DNA of 64,000 bases from Alteromonadaceae bacterium (GTDB taxonomy: Bacteria; Pseudomonadota; Gammaproteobacteria; Enterobacterales; Alteromonadaceae), in contig JABSOI010000035.1 in assembly GCA_013216015.1 (NCBI GenBank), positions 1-64,000 of the forward strand, in the 5' to 3' direction. A program made the translations under genes and the position numbers. The notes below the pieces were generated by a model. That model was given only the letters and a program-made list of their open reading frames with translations, was not told where the DNA came from and did no database searches. This document shows, piece by piece, positions 35,473 to 44,164 of the stretch (the stretch's first letter is position 1; each line of letters starts with the position of its first letter).

Positions 35473-38052
35473 CTAATCAGTACTAATCTCAGCCACTAAA
35501 AACTGATATAAACCTTCAGATAAAGTAGTGCCAGCATATGAATTCCCAAAAAACGAACTTGAATCAAGCTCAACCTGCACCCCTTTGGGAATGGTTAATT
35601 TAAGGTGTTTATTATCGTTTTCTACAAGCCAAGCAACTTTTAGTTTGCCATTAGGAGTAGGGATTTCGGCTGTTAAGTCTTTTATCGAATGGTGACGATT
35701 AGTTAATTTAATCGTTTTCATTCCTGGAGAAATAGGCTCAACACCCACTAAAAATTGTGCGAATAGAGCAGGAGAAAAAGCACTTTCCGTTTGAGCATCA
35801 GAACGCGTTCTATCATTATCGACAAATTTTCCAGAACGACCTGTGCCATTTAACCACCATTCTTCCCATAAGGTACCGTTATATTGCGGTTCCAACATAT
35901 GTTCAAAGCGCTGATTTAATAAGGCAAAAGATTCATCTATGAAGCCATAGTTGGCAATACCTTTATGCAAATAATACGACATTGCAGGAGTGACAACCGT
36001 CATGTTGTTCGCACGAGTGATCAAGTTATTGTTATCATCATTTAGTAATTGCTTTATTACTCGATTCGCCTGCTCTTTTGTCGCTATGTTTAGCGCCAAT
36101 GCCATGGCATTACCATGTTCACTGAATTTATTTGATTGCTTCCCGCGAATTAATGCATCAACAAATAAGCCTTTGTGCTGATGCCAAAATTTACTTTGTA
36201 TCGCTTGTCTCATTAATTGTGATTGTTGATGGTATTTATCAGCATTTTGGATCTTTAGCCATTCTAAAATCTGAGCATAATTTTCCAATGCATGTAGATA
36301 ATGACCATTTAAGTTTAAATTAGCCCCTCGTCGATCGTTATTAGCATGATCTAACCAGTAAGCAAAAGGAGGCTCGTCCAACAAGCCATCTTCATTGGTA
36401 TAACTATCAAGCAAGGCTAATAGTTTATCTGCGGTGGGTAATAATTCTCGTACGGTTTCTTCATCACCGGTATACAATAAATAATGGTGTAAGCTACTTA
36501 ACCACAGTAAATTTGAGTCTAAGATCACCATAAAATTATTGTTCATTTGCGGTGCGTAGGCTGGCATTAAACCATTGGCATACTGTTCTTGGGCAACTTG
36601 CAGTAAATATCGTCTTTGTAAATGCGGATCAGCAAATAAATAATAGTTACCTAGCGCAGCATAAAAGCCCGTTTGCGAATACTGCCGGCGTTCGCGGTAA
36701 TTATCAGTGAAGGCATCGGTGGTCGCAGCTTTTATCGTTTTCGCTGTCGCTTGCATGTATTTATCTAGCCAAGGCGATTGTTGAGAAGATATTTTCCCCT
36801 TTAGTTCAAATGGGTAACTAATTTCATGAATGCCAAAATCGTCAATTGTTAACGATTTTTTCTCAGTTGATACAAGTAACCCCAAGTAACGCGTAGGTTT
36901 AAAATAGGTGGCCTGCCAAGTATCTTGCTCACCAGACAAATAAACTTGATCAATTAGATTACTGTCTATCGTATGGTAGCTAAATTCATTATTTAGCATA
37001 AATGGTTTGCTGATCACTTCTACTTTGCTACCTTTTGCTCCTTGTAGTTTGAAAAAAGGCATTCCATTACGTACTTGACCAAAATCGAAAACCAATAGCC
37101 AAGGCCTAGATGATTTTGGCAACGTTATACCTTTTCCATTCTGCCAATGACTTATCTGTGATTCGATTAATGGTGCTATTTTCTTGTTCAATTTAATATT
37201 AGGGATTTTGCTTAATTTTTTTGGAAATGAAGTTTTATTAAGTAGATAGTCGTCAACCTGTGCAGCAAATATTAGCTGATTCGCTCTAACCTTCTTTTCA
37301 ATCAAGTTAGGAATATCACGGGCAACTAATTGAGTCCATGGCGGTGTAAATGGCGTTCCTTCAGCATTTTTATCGGGCATTGGCCAACCAACATTACGCA
37401 TTAAGACCTTTGCTTTATGCCAGTCGTTATCATTAAAATCAAATCGCTGCCAATGCTTGAACGACCTCGCTAAGTCTACTTTGTCATTTACTTGCAGATG
37501 AAAACGACTCATTTTAACTTCATGTTCATTCCAGCTTTCATCAACATGAGTTAACCATTTTTCGTCTGTAATGATTGTTGTTACTTTATCATCAGTCTGT
37601 AGTGATAATTGAGCCAGCAGTCCTGCTCTCGTTTGGTGTTGATAACTTTTGATACTACCTTGAAAGTGTACTTTAACCGCAATAAGGTTTTCACCTTCGG
37701 TTAATATATTTTCAAGTTGCCAAGTATCATAAGATTGGTGATGGGGAGCACTCCTTGCCGGACCTCGCGCAATATAAACACCATTAACATATAGCTGATA
37801 TACACTCGATGCACTGATCTTTAAAGTAGCATGGCTTGGTTTTCCTTTAATCTCAAAGCTACGCCTAAATAACTGCATTGAGTTATCTTTTTTACCCCAA
37901 AGCCATTTAGCCTGCCAGCGAAAGTCTTGATTCTTTATATTTAGAAACCCATTTCCATCAACATAAGTAGCTCCCTTAGCTTGAACTGTACCGCTAATAA
38001 AAACGAGGAACACGTAGCACAGCACTTTCAATCCGGCAATCATCGACAACAC
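35473..38052 (-). CDS. GH78-like (alpha-L-rhamnosidase-type) glycosidase, exported
   Basis: Protein of 859 aa with a signal peptide ending near 'SGTVQAKGA'. The N-terminal beta-sandwich domains have 'WLWGKKDNSMQLFRRSFEI' and 'YQLYVNGVYIARGPARSAPH', as in Bac_rhamnosid_N. The (alpha/alpha)6 barrel region contains 'TDNYRERRQYSQTGFYAALG', which lines up with the GH78 signature 'TDCPxREExxGWTGDA'. The first Asp and the Glu are kept, but the final Asp is replaced by Phe. The C-terminal beta domain is present. It would remove terminal rhamnose-like 6-deoxy sugars, though the altered signature leaves activity or specificity uncertain. It is the first gene of a leftward operon that follows the operator at 38114. 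Confidence 0.75.
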   Translation of the reverse strand: MLSMIAGLKVLCYVFLVFISGTVQAKGATYVDGNGFLNIKNQDFRWQAKWLWGKKDNSMQLFRRSFEIKGKPSHATLKISASSVYQLYVNGVYIARGPARSAPHHQSYDTWQLENILTEGENLIAVKVHFQGSIKSYQHQTRAGLLAQLSLQTDDKVTTIITDEKWLTHVDESWNEHEVKMSRFHLQVNDKVDLARSFKHWQRFDFNDNDWHKAKVLMRNVGWPMPDKNAEGTPFTPPWTQLVARDIPNLIEKKVRANQLIFAAQVDDYLLNKTSFPKKLSKIPNIKLNKKIAPLIESQISHWQNGKGITLPKSSRPWLLVFDFGQVRNGMPFFKLQGAKGSKVEVISKPFMLNNEFSYHTIDSNLIDQVYLSGEQDTWQATYFKPTRYLGLLVSTEKKSLTIDDFGIHEISYPFELKGKISSQQSPWLDKYMQATAKTIKAATTDAFTDNYRERRQYSQTGFYAALGNYYLFADPHLQRRYLLQVAQEQYANGLMPAYAPQMNNNFMVILDSNLLWLSSLHHYLLYTGDEETVRELLPTADKLLALLDSYTNEDGLLDEPPFAYWLDHANNDRRGANLNLNGHYLHALENYAQILEWLKIQNADKYHQQSQLMRQAIQSKFWHQHKGLFVDALIRGKQSNKFSEHGNAMALALNIATKEQANRVIKQLLNDDNNNLITRANNMTVVTPAMSYYLHKGIANYGFIDESFALLNQRFEHMLEPQYNGTLWEEWWLNGTGRSGKFVDNDRTRSDAQTESAFSPALFAQFLVGVEPISPGMKTIKLTNRHHSIKDLTAEIPTPNGKLKVAWLVENDNKHLKLTIPKGVQVELDSSSFFGNSYAGTTLSEGLYQFLVAEISTD

Positions 38053-38113
38053 CTTAAGGAATATTTATTCTTGCATCTGCATTTGGATTTATATAGAGTA
38101 ACACCAAACAAAA

Positions 38114-38128
38114 TGACAACGTTATCCC
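38114..38128. promoter_or_regulatory. LacI-type operator upstream of the GH78-like operon
   Basis: TGACAACGTTATCCC; the reverse complement GGGATAACGTTGTCA matches nine bases or more of the lacI and receptor sites. It lies about 62 bases before the GH78-like start. Confidence 0.6.
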
Positions 38129-38345
38129 TTTTTTTATTTTTTGGGGGTGTAGCAAGTAAATATCAGTCTCCCAAGGAATATTATCAACAATGCAAATAGT
38201 GCCACATTTAGGAATAGATCCTGTCGCAGATAAGCTGTTATTGAATCTAGTTAGCTACATAACTCGGACGCCATAAAGTAATTTATATGTCACTTCTTAT
38301 CATTAGCCCTATATAAAGTATTAATTTAAGGAGTGCTGGTGAAAC

Positions 38346-38444
38346 CGTACAACCGTTAGGGCGTGTGTAGAGCACCTTTGTGAAATTGGATTGATTAAAA
38401 GAGATGGAACCAATAAATTAGTATTCCTACAAACAGTTGATTAG
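38346..38444 (+). pseudogene. Remnant of a GntR family regulator gene
   Basis: Reads 'RTTVRACVEHLCEIGLIKRD' and 'GTNKLVFLQTVD' then TAG, closely matching residues just after the start of the intact GntR protein at 40190 ('RTTVRACVEHLSAMGLIKRE'). Only the winged-helix part survives. It is a decayed duplicate. Confidence 0.8.
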
Positions 38445-38469
38445 ATTTTTATTATCCATAATCATTTAA

Positions 38470-39417
38470 CTATTGAATTTTATTAGGGCCGAATGATATC
38501 TTTTTCCAACCATCGAATTGACTGCGATCAATAGCTATTCCAGAAAAAACCTCATCAATAACTCCTGTTGTTTTGAGCTTTTTTAATCCTATGGACAAAG
38601 CGTTCATTAATTTATCAGCGCCCTTTATATTTTTAGATAATGCAAAACGTTCAGCTTTACTCCCGACAAAATATATTTGCCCAGTAGCTTTTAGTTTAAC
38701 GCCAAATAAAGTTCTTTCGGTGGGGTTTTTCCCTTTCATATCCAGCAAAACAATATCTGCTCGGTGGTTCTCAATAAATTTAAATATAAGTTGATATAGT
38801 AACGGGTGATAATTAATTTTTAATCTATCTAATTGCTGTTGCTGCCATATCCATTTATGAGGTATGGCAGCTTTTAATTTTTGAATATCGGCAAGTGAAC
38901 TTGCAGCTAAAGCGGTGTGATTATCTACTGAGGTGAAAAAAGCACTATATCGAGAATGGTCATTTCTTACCACGTCAGAATAAGTGATACCAGCAACACT
39001 GGCATCCTTTATAGTTTTTTCCTGTAATAAATGTAAAAGCACATGTGCTTTCCCTTCATTTATAAACCATTTCCCTCTGGTAACATTTGGGACAGGTAAA
39101 ATTTTGAGGGTAAATTTATAATTTGCGGCTTGTAACGCACGACAAAAGATATTAAGACTTAATAAATGTTTTCTGTCAGGATAAAGGTGGAAATCATCAG
39201 GCTGCAAACAAGGATCTGTTTTAAACGCTGCTATTTCACTGATAACTGCATCATTTAATGCAACGATAATTTCATCACTTTGTGAAGCATGAACGAGCGT
39301 TTCTGAATTTACTGATGTTATTTGCAGAGACAATAAAATTATAAAAAGGGTAAAAAATAACTTCCTTATTTCTCCCTTATCATTTTTGATCCCTACACCA
39401 GCCATAAATATCCGCAT
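38470..39417 (-). CDS. Periplasmic solute-binding-like protein
   Basis: Protein of 315 aa with a hydrophobic signal segment, 'LFFTLFIILLSLQI', near residues 20-35. The rest resembles bacterial extracellular solute-binding family 3 proteins: 'DEIIVALNDAV' near the start, 'ADIVLLDMKGKNP' and 'YFVGSKAERFALSKNIKGAD' in the second lobe, and 'LKKLKTTGVIDEVFSGI' near the end, a common finish for such proteins. No transporter or sensor kinase gene is adjacent, so it is an orphan. It lies between the gntR and FAH remnants and points away from the intact gntR gene. The ligand is unknown. The start codon is uncertain because 20 residues precede the signal. Confidence 0.6.
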   Translation of the reverse strand: MRIFMAGVGIKNDKGEIRKLFFTLFIILLSLQITSVNSETLVHASQSDEIIVALNDAVISEIAAFKTDPCLQPDDFHLYPDRKHLLSLNIFCRALQAANYKFTLKILPVPNVTRGKWFINEGKAHVLLHLLQEKTIKDASVAGITYSDVVRNDHSRYSAFFTSVDNHTALAASSLADIQKLKAAIPHKWIWQQQQLDRLKINYHPLLYQLIFKFIENHRADIVLLDMKGKNPTERTLFGVKLKATGQIYFVGSKAERFALSKNIKGADKLMNALSIGLKKLKTTGVIDEVFSGIAIDRSQFDGWKKISFGPNKIQ

Positions 39418-39820
39418 TATTTTTTTGATCTTGCCTTTCTATAAAATAGGGTGGCGCTACTGTTAGTATTGATGAGACGGTTAACTTTAGCAAGACACGT
39501 ATCGGTTGAAAAACAACCCATGATATTTATAGACAAAATAACACATCATCAATAACACCACAAAGTAAAGGTGGCATAACCAAAAGAATTATTATATCTA
39601 TTTTGTTGAAAATCATGACAAAATAATCTTGGGCTAATCCGTGCTAGAAATATGACTAAGTCAGCCGTCATCGCAATAGCTGCTATTGTCTTTTTGTAAA
39701 CTTCGATATTCCATGCGATTGAGTGATGTGGGTGAGATAAGTCTAGTTCTATTTACCTTACCCCTATTTATATAAAACTCGAGGCGTTTTGTCATGTCTT
39801 TTGGCAAAGAGTTAATTAGC
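39418..39820. other. Intergenic DNA, no gene seen
   Basis: AT-rich sequence with no convincing reading frame, RNA gene or repeat apart from a 15-codon hydrophobic frame at 39652-39699 that has no further support. Confidence 0.5.
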
Positions 39821-40000
39821 CCAAAAGAGTCACAGCCTTTTCATTTACACCACGGCCCTTCTTGTTCTAATTGAAATTCACGTTCTGATAAATCATTAAT
39901 CACACATTATCCGGCGATATAATCTAGCGCTTGTTCTTCAGATACATATTTAGGTTCTTTGGCGATCACAACACACAAATCAACTTACCTACTCGTTTTC
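39821..40000 (-). pseudogene. Remnant of an FAH-family hydrolase gene
   Basis: Bases 39831-39975 follow the intact hydrolase gene (44490-44640) closely, for example 'GATAAATCATTAATCACACA' against 'GATAAATCGTTAACCACACA'. The match then jumps to sequence equivalent to about 44783-44813, so there is an internal deletion. The reverse-strand reading has stop codons. It is a degraded duplicate of the 2,4-diketo-3-deoxy-L-fuconate hydrolase gene. Confidence 0.8.
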
Positions 40001-40189
40001 ACAAAAAAAAACGTTTAGCAATGTAAAGTGGTGTAGATATAGAGACTGACATGTTTAAATCAATCAAAAGTATCGTGATTTACGATAAAAACATGGATTT
40101 ATCGATTAACACCTGTAAAATTACATTTAAAATACACTTTTTAAATTTTATCTATAAGTGAATTAATCAAAGACAGAAGGAAGCTTAGT

Positions 40190-41095
40190 GTGAGCGATAA
40201 AACCTATCTATTTAAACAATCTATTAATCGAATGCTTCAACGTATTGCCGATCTTCCTAGCGGAGAAAATATTATGGCAAACGATATTCAGCTGACAAAA
40301 TTATTAAGTATTAGTCGTACAACAGTAAGAGCGTGTGTAGAGCATCTTAGTGCGATGGGATTGATTAAAAGAGAAGGACCAAACAAGGTTGTTTTGCGTC
40401 AACCCAATGAAAGTGATTATTTTGACATTAAAGACAAAAACTCAACCAAAGATGTACAAATAGAAAAGTATTTTCTTGATCTTATTCATACCGGTAAATT
40501 GCTGCCTGGTGACCGATTTTCTGAATTGAGTCTCGCTAAAAATTCAAGTTGTACCACGATAACTGTTCGAGAGTTTCTTATAAAGTTTTCAAATAACGGT
40601 TTAATCGAGAAAATACCGCGCGGCCGTTGGAAAATGGTGAAATTTGATGAAGATTTTGCCCGAGAATTAGTGTCATTTAGACAAATGGTAGAAATGAAAG
40701 CGATCACTGAGCTGTTAAAGTCACCTCAAGAAGACCCTATTTGGCAAGAACTTAATGAGTTGCTGACTCAGCATAAAGTCGTTAGAGCAGATATGGAAAA
40801 TCGCTACTTAGAGTTTCCCGATTTAGATAATGCGTTACATTATGCTATTAAAAAAAGTACAAAAAACCGTTTTACTAACCAGTTTTACGATATTGTCTCT
40901 TTTGTTTGCCATTATCATTACCAATGGGATAAAACAGGTGAACTTGAACGTTTTACCGTAGCTATTGATGAACACATCGACCTATTAAATAACCTTGTCA
41001 CCCATAACATCGCAGGAGCAATTATGAGTATGGAAAGGCATTTACAAACGGCTGAAATCACCTTACTTCGATGTGTCCATGGTTTGGAAAATTAG
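40190..41095 (+). CDS. GntR family transcriptional regulator (FCD-like effector domain)
   Basis: Cytoplasmic DNA-binding regulator of 301 aa. The N-terminus has a winged helix 'LTKLLSISRTTVRACVEHLS', a second helix-turn-helix-like segment around 'SLAKNSSCTTITVREFLIKF', and an all-helical C-terminal domain with spaced acidic and His residues ('RYLEFPDLDNALHYAI', 'DEHIDLLNNLVTHN', 'MERHLQT') like the FCD metal/ligand pocket. The start is GTG at 40190, placed seven bases after AGAAGGAAG. It is next to the fucose catabolic cluster and is probably its regulator. A decayed copy lies 1.9 kb away at 38346. Confidence 0.82.
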   Translation: MSDKTYLFKQSINRMLQRIADLPSGENIMANDIQLTKLLSISRTTVRACVEHLSAMGLIKREGPNKVVLRQPNESDYFDIKDKNSTKDVQIEKYFLDLIHTGKLLPGDRFSELSLAKNSSCTTITVREFLIKFSNNGLIEKIPRGRWKMVKFDEDFARELVSFRQMVEMKAITELLKSPQEDPIWQELNELLTQHKVVRADMENRYLEFPDLDNALHYAIKKSTKNRFTNQFYDIVSFVCHYHYQWDKTGELERFTVAIDEHIDLLNNLVTHNIAGAIMSMERHLQTAEITLLRCVHGLEN

Positions 41096-41102
41096 TCCTT
41101 AC

Positions 41103-41369
41103 TAGGGTCTGTTGATCTTTGAACATTGCCTCTGTAAAGACTGAAAAATCTTCAATCAAGGCACTTAGAATGTATTTTAGTCGTTCTAAATAAATAATAA
41201 GTAACGCGGAGTGAGGCTTTTTCAGCCTTTACCCGAAGGGCTGGTGCTATTTTTCCTGCCTACTGCGTTAGAATTCGCTTAAATAGAATAATTATTAAGC
41301 GCTCATTCTGCCTTGTAGAAAGAAAAAATAGCACCAGCAGAGATAATGTTGAAAGATCAACAGACCCTA
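41103..41369. mobile_element. MITE-like element, about 267 bp
   Basis: Non-coding element with 23-bp terminal inverted repeats. The left end reads TAGGGTCTGTTGATCTTTG (41103 onward) and the right end is its reverse complement with one mismatch (41347-41369). A second pair of inverted repeats lies inside: GCTGGTGCTATTTTT at 41240-41254 and AAAAATAGCACCAGC at 41324-41338. It codes for nothing of length. A target-site duplication is at most the TA at each edge. It sits between the gntR and modF-like genes. Confidence 0.8.
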
Positions 41370-41389
41370 AGACCAAATGCATTAATTTA

Positions 41390-41414
41390 AAAACAGTACG
41401 TTATTAACTGTTTT
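41390..41414 (-). terminator. Possible terminator after the ModF-like gene
   Basis: AAAACAGT (41390-41397) and ACTGTTTT (41407-41414) form an 8-bp stem ending in T residues on the minus strand, 34 bases past the stop codon. The stem is AT-rich and so weak. Confidence 0.4.
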
Positions 41415-41447
41415 GCTCAACAATAAAATATTTAAGCAACATATTAT

Positions 41448-42875
41448 CTACAATTTTATATGTTGCTTAAATAGTGGTAAATATTCATCTTTTCGATGAC
41501 TAACTAATAACATGGTGCTATGTTTTTGCTCGGCAAGGTGCTCTAAAAAGTTGAGTACTCTATGACGATTTAACTCATCTAACCCTTGGGTCGGTTCATC
41601 TAAAATCAATAACTGCGGTGATTTAACTAAAGCTCGAGCAATTAAGGCAAGTCGTTGTTCACCATAACTTAACTGTTGAAATGGTGTGTTTTGATAAGCA
41701 AGCAAGCCCACTTTATTCAACCACTGTCGCGCTAATTCAATATGATGGCGCTCAGGCTTTTGATATAAACCGATAGAGTCAAAAAAGCCTGAAAGCACCA
41801 CTGTAAGCAGATCACCATTGACGCGATATTGCCGATGCAACTCAGAGCTAACAATCCCCATCTGCTGTTTCAGTTGCCAGATACTTTCTCCTGATCCTCT
41901 TTTAAACCCTAATACATGAAGATCATTGCTATAACATTGCGTACAATCGCCAGTAATTAATTGCATTAAGGTCGATTTACCACTGCCATTTCGGCCAGTG
42001 ATCAAGGTATGTTGTAATGGTTTAATAGACACATCTAAGTTTTCAAAAACATTGACACCGTTATACTGAACTTTTCCTTGGTTAAGCTTGACCAAGTATT
42101 GGTGTTGATATGCTTGGCGTTGTTTCATATTTTCAGGCCAATCTATATCGTCATCCTCAGCGGCTAATAAAACATCGAGTTGACGTTTAGTATCATCACT
42201 TTCAAGCTTCCCAATAACATCAAGTTGGCCTCGCTCAATAAAAGCAATATTGTTACACCAAGTAGGAATATCTTGGCGATTACTTAACATCAATAAAACC
42301 GTGACATTGTTTTTTGCCTTAACTTTTGCCTTTTCTTTAGACTTTTCTTTAGACTTTTCTTTAGAAAGTTGCGCTAATGCGTTTGATAAGGCGATACATG
42401 AAACTTGATCTAAACTATCAAAGGGGTTATCACAAACTAACAGCTCTACACCAGTAAATATCGCTTGTAAAATTAGAAGTTTACGCCCTTCTCCCGTGCT
42501 TAATTGGCGATAGCCACTTTCAAGCCGATGACTTAAACCAAATGCACTGATTAGCGGATCAGTTAGTTTGTCTTGAGGAAGAAAGTCTTTTGCTTTAGTG
42601 CCAACATCATTGGCATCAAGATAATCGGTCGCATCAATTTTTAATTCATGCTCATAAATGTCTTGCTGGGTTTCAAAAGACACCAGCGCTATTTTATCTT
42701 TTGATGGTAATGATAATTCACCGATTGAGTGCGGTTGCAATTTACCGGTTAACAACTGATCAAGGTATTGCTTACCTGAGCCATTACGTCCTAATACGCA
42801 CCAACTTTCGCTTTGACCTACTTGCCAATGGTTAATGGTTAGCTGCGGATGCTCAAAGTTTATAATATTTATCAT
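41448..42875 (-). CDS. modF: ModF-like duplicated ABC ATPase
   Basis: Cytoplasmic protein with two ABC nucleotide-binding domains and no membrane part, as in ModF/PhrA of the molybdate region. The second domain is canonical: 'GRNGSGKST', 'LSYGEQRLAL' and 'LLILDEPTQGLD'. The first is degenerate: Walker A reads 'GRNGSGKQ' with Gln after the Lys, and Walker B 'LLVCDNPFDSLD' has Asn in place of the catalytic Glu. A Lys/Glu-rich insert ('SKEKSKEKSKEKAKVKAK') comes from an exact 12-bp triplicate at 42330-42365. No molybdate genes are nearby, and it is separated from lldD by a hairpin, so it is likely unrelated to fucose use. Confidence 0.75.
   Translation of the reverse strand: MINIINFEHPQLTINHWQVGQSESWCVLGRNGSGKQYLDQLLTGKLQPHSIGELSLPSKDKIALVSFETQQDIYEHELKIDATDYLDANDVGTKAKDFLPQDKLTDPLISAFGLSHRLESGYRQLSTGEGRKLLILQAIFTGVELLVCDNPFDSLDQVSCIALSNALAQLSKEKSKEKSKEKAKVKAKNNVTVLLMLSNRQDIPTWCNNIAFIERGQLDVIGKLESDDTKRQLDVLLAAEDDDIDWPENMKQRQAYQHQYLVKLNQGKVQYNGVNVFENLDVSIKPLQHTLITGRNGSGKSTLMQLITGDCTQCYSNDLHVLGFKRGSGESIWQLKQQMGIVSSELHRQYRVNGDLLTVVLSGFFDSIGLYQKPERHHIELARQWLNKVGLLAYQNTPFQQLSYGEQRLALIARALVKSPQLLILDEPTQGLDELNRHRVLNFLEHLAEQKHSTMLLVSHRKDEYLPLFKQHIKL
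42330..42365. repeat. Three exact tandem copies of a 12-bp unit
   Basis: CTTTTCTTTAGA occurs three times in a row within the ModF-like gene and encodes SKEK repeats. Copy number can change without breaking the frame. Confidence 0.9.
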
Positions 42876-42896
42876 AGATATTTTAGAAATAAGATA

Positions 42897-42931
42897 GAAA
42901 AGTTAATGTTGATATTTTACGTTAACTTTTC
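42897..42931 (-). terminator. Hairpin after lldD, likely end of the fucose operon
   Basis: A perfect 10-bp inverted repeat, GAAAAGTTAA (42897-42906) with TTAACTTTTC (42922-42931), sits 31 bases past the lldD stop and upstream of the ModF-like start. The T residues lie within and after the stem on the minus strand. Confidence 0.5.
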
Positions 42932-42961
42932 AAAAGGGGTTAGATAATAATACAGCGTGGG

Positions 42962-44101
42962 TTAAAGCGAGCCAATTAACGAACTTCGATTCAAATCGCC
43001 AATACATTTCGCACCTGTCAGCGTCATTGCCACTCGCATTTCTTGTTCATAAATCTCAAGCAAGTTCTCAACACCTTTTTGTCCTTGCGCGGCTAAAGCA
43101 TAAATATATGAGCGACCTAACATCGCACAATCAGCCCCTAAAGCAAGCATACGTACAACATCAAGACCAGAGCGAATACCTGAATCGACAAAAATCTTTA
43201 GGTCATTTTTCACTGCATCAGCAATAGGAGGTAGAGCTTTAGCTGAAGATAACACGCCATCTAACTGACGCCCACCATGATTAGAGACAACAATACCATC
43301 AGCACCAAATTTCACCGCATCTTTGGCATCTTCAACATCGAGTATACCTTTAATGACCATAGGGCCATCCCAAAAGTCTCGGATCCACTCCAAGTCTTTC
43401 CAAGAGATAGAAGGATCAAAGTTGTTTCCTAGCCAACCAATATAATCTTCCAAATTAGTTTGCTCGCCACGATAAGCTGACACATTTCCTAAATCATGCG
43501 GTTTGCCTAATAAGCCAACATCAAATGCCCAATGAGGATGGCACATAGCCTGTAATACTCGTCGTGATGAAGAAAAAGGACCACTCATGCCAGAGTGCAT
43601 GTCGCGGTACCTCGCACCAGGTACCGGCATATCAACCGTAAACACCAATGTTGTGACCCCTGCCGCCTTTGCTCGCTCCAAGACATTTTTCATGAAGCCT
43701 CGGTCTTTAAGAACATATAACTGAAACCACATAGGACGTGAAATTTCAGGTGCCACTTCTTCGATTGGACACACTGAAACCGTAGACAATGTAAATGGGA
43801 TACCTTTATTTTCAGCCGCTTTGGCTGATTGTACTTCTCCTCTACGAGCATACATACCTGTTAGGCCTACAGGAGATAAGACAATAGGAAGAGAGAGTTT
43901 TTCACCAAAGATTTTAGTACCTAAACTGAGTGCAGACATATTTTTCAATACCCGCTGCTTTAACGCAATGTCAGCTAAATCATCAACATTACGTGCTAAT
44001 GTTCGCTCACTATAAGAGCCGCCATCAATATAGTGAAATAAAAAAGGAGGTAACTTCTTTTTGGCAGCATTGCGATAATCTGTCGGAGCAGAAATAATCA
44101 T
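42962..44101 (-). CDS. lldD: FMN-dependent L-lactate dehydrogenase
   Basis: Oxidises L-lactate to pyruvate at the inner face of the cytoplasmic membrane. At 379 aa it is the usual LldD length. Visible motifs are '[14 protein letters not shown]', '[12 protein letters not shown]' and the FMN/catalytic signature '[12 protein letters not shown]' with the active-site His, then '[20 protein letters not shown]'. It is the last gene of the fucose operon, where it would use the L-lactate made by the FAH-type hydrolase, so both three-carbon products of the pathway reach pyruvate. A related 2-hydroxyacid oxidase role is possible, but sequence and context favour LldD. Confidence 0.9.
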   Translation of the reverse strand: MIISAPTDYRNAAKKKLPPFLFHYIDGGSYSERTLARNVDDLADIALKQRVLKNMSALSLGTKIFGEKLSLPIVLSPVGLTGMYARRGEVQSAKAAENKGIPFTLSTVSVCPIEEVAPEISRPMWFQLYVLKDRGFMKNVLERAKAAGVTTLVFTVDMPVPGARYRDMHSGMSGPFSSSRRVLQAMCHPHWAFDVGLLGKPHDLGNVSAYRGEQTNLEDYIGWLGNNFDPSISWKDLEWIRDFWDGPMVIKGILDVEDAKDAVKFGADGIVVSNHGGRQLDGVLSSAKALPPIADAVKNDLKIFVDSGIRSGLDVVRMLALGADCAMLGRSYIYALAAQGQKGVENLLEIYEQEMRVAMTLTGAKCIGDLNRSSLIGSL

Positions 44102-44164
44102 GGTGATTCTCTTTTAGTTTCTTGTCTATTAAGCTTTGTCTATAAAGCTTAGAACCTTTGTTTA

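Larger units (their letters stand above)
38053..38469. other. Intergenic region with operator and gntR remnant
   Basis: It holds the LacI-type operator at 38114-38128 and the gntR-like remnant at 38346-38444. No intact gene is seen. Confidence 0.6.

Noticed and set aside
39652-39699. 15-codon hydrophobic frame (MTKSAVIAIAAIVFL)
   Set aside because: Too short and without a clear ribosome site or relation to neighbours.
40006-40018. AAACGTTTA palindrome upstream of gntR
   Set aside because: Shares only the AACGTT core with the LacI-type sites and lacks the flanking GGGAT/TACC arms.
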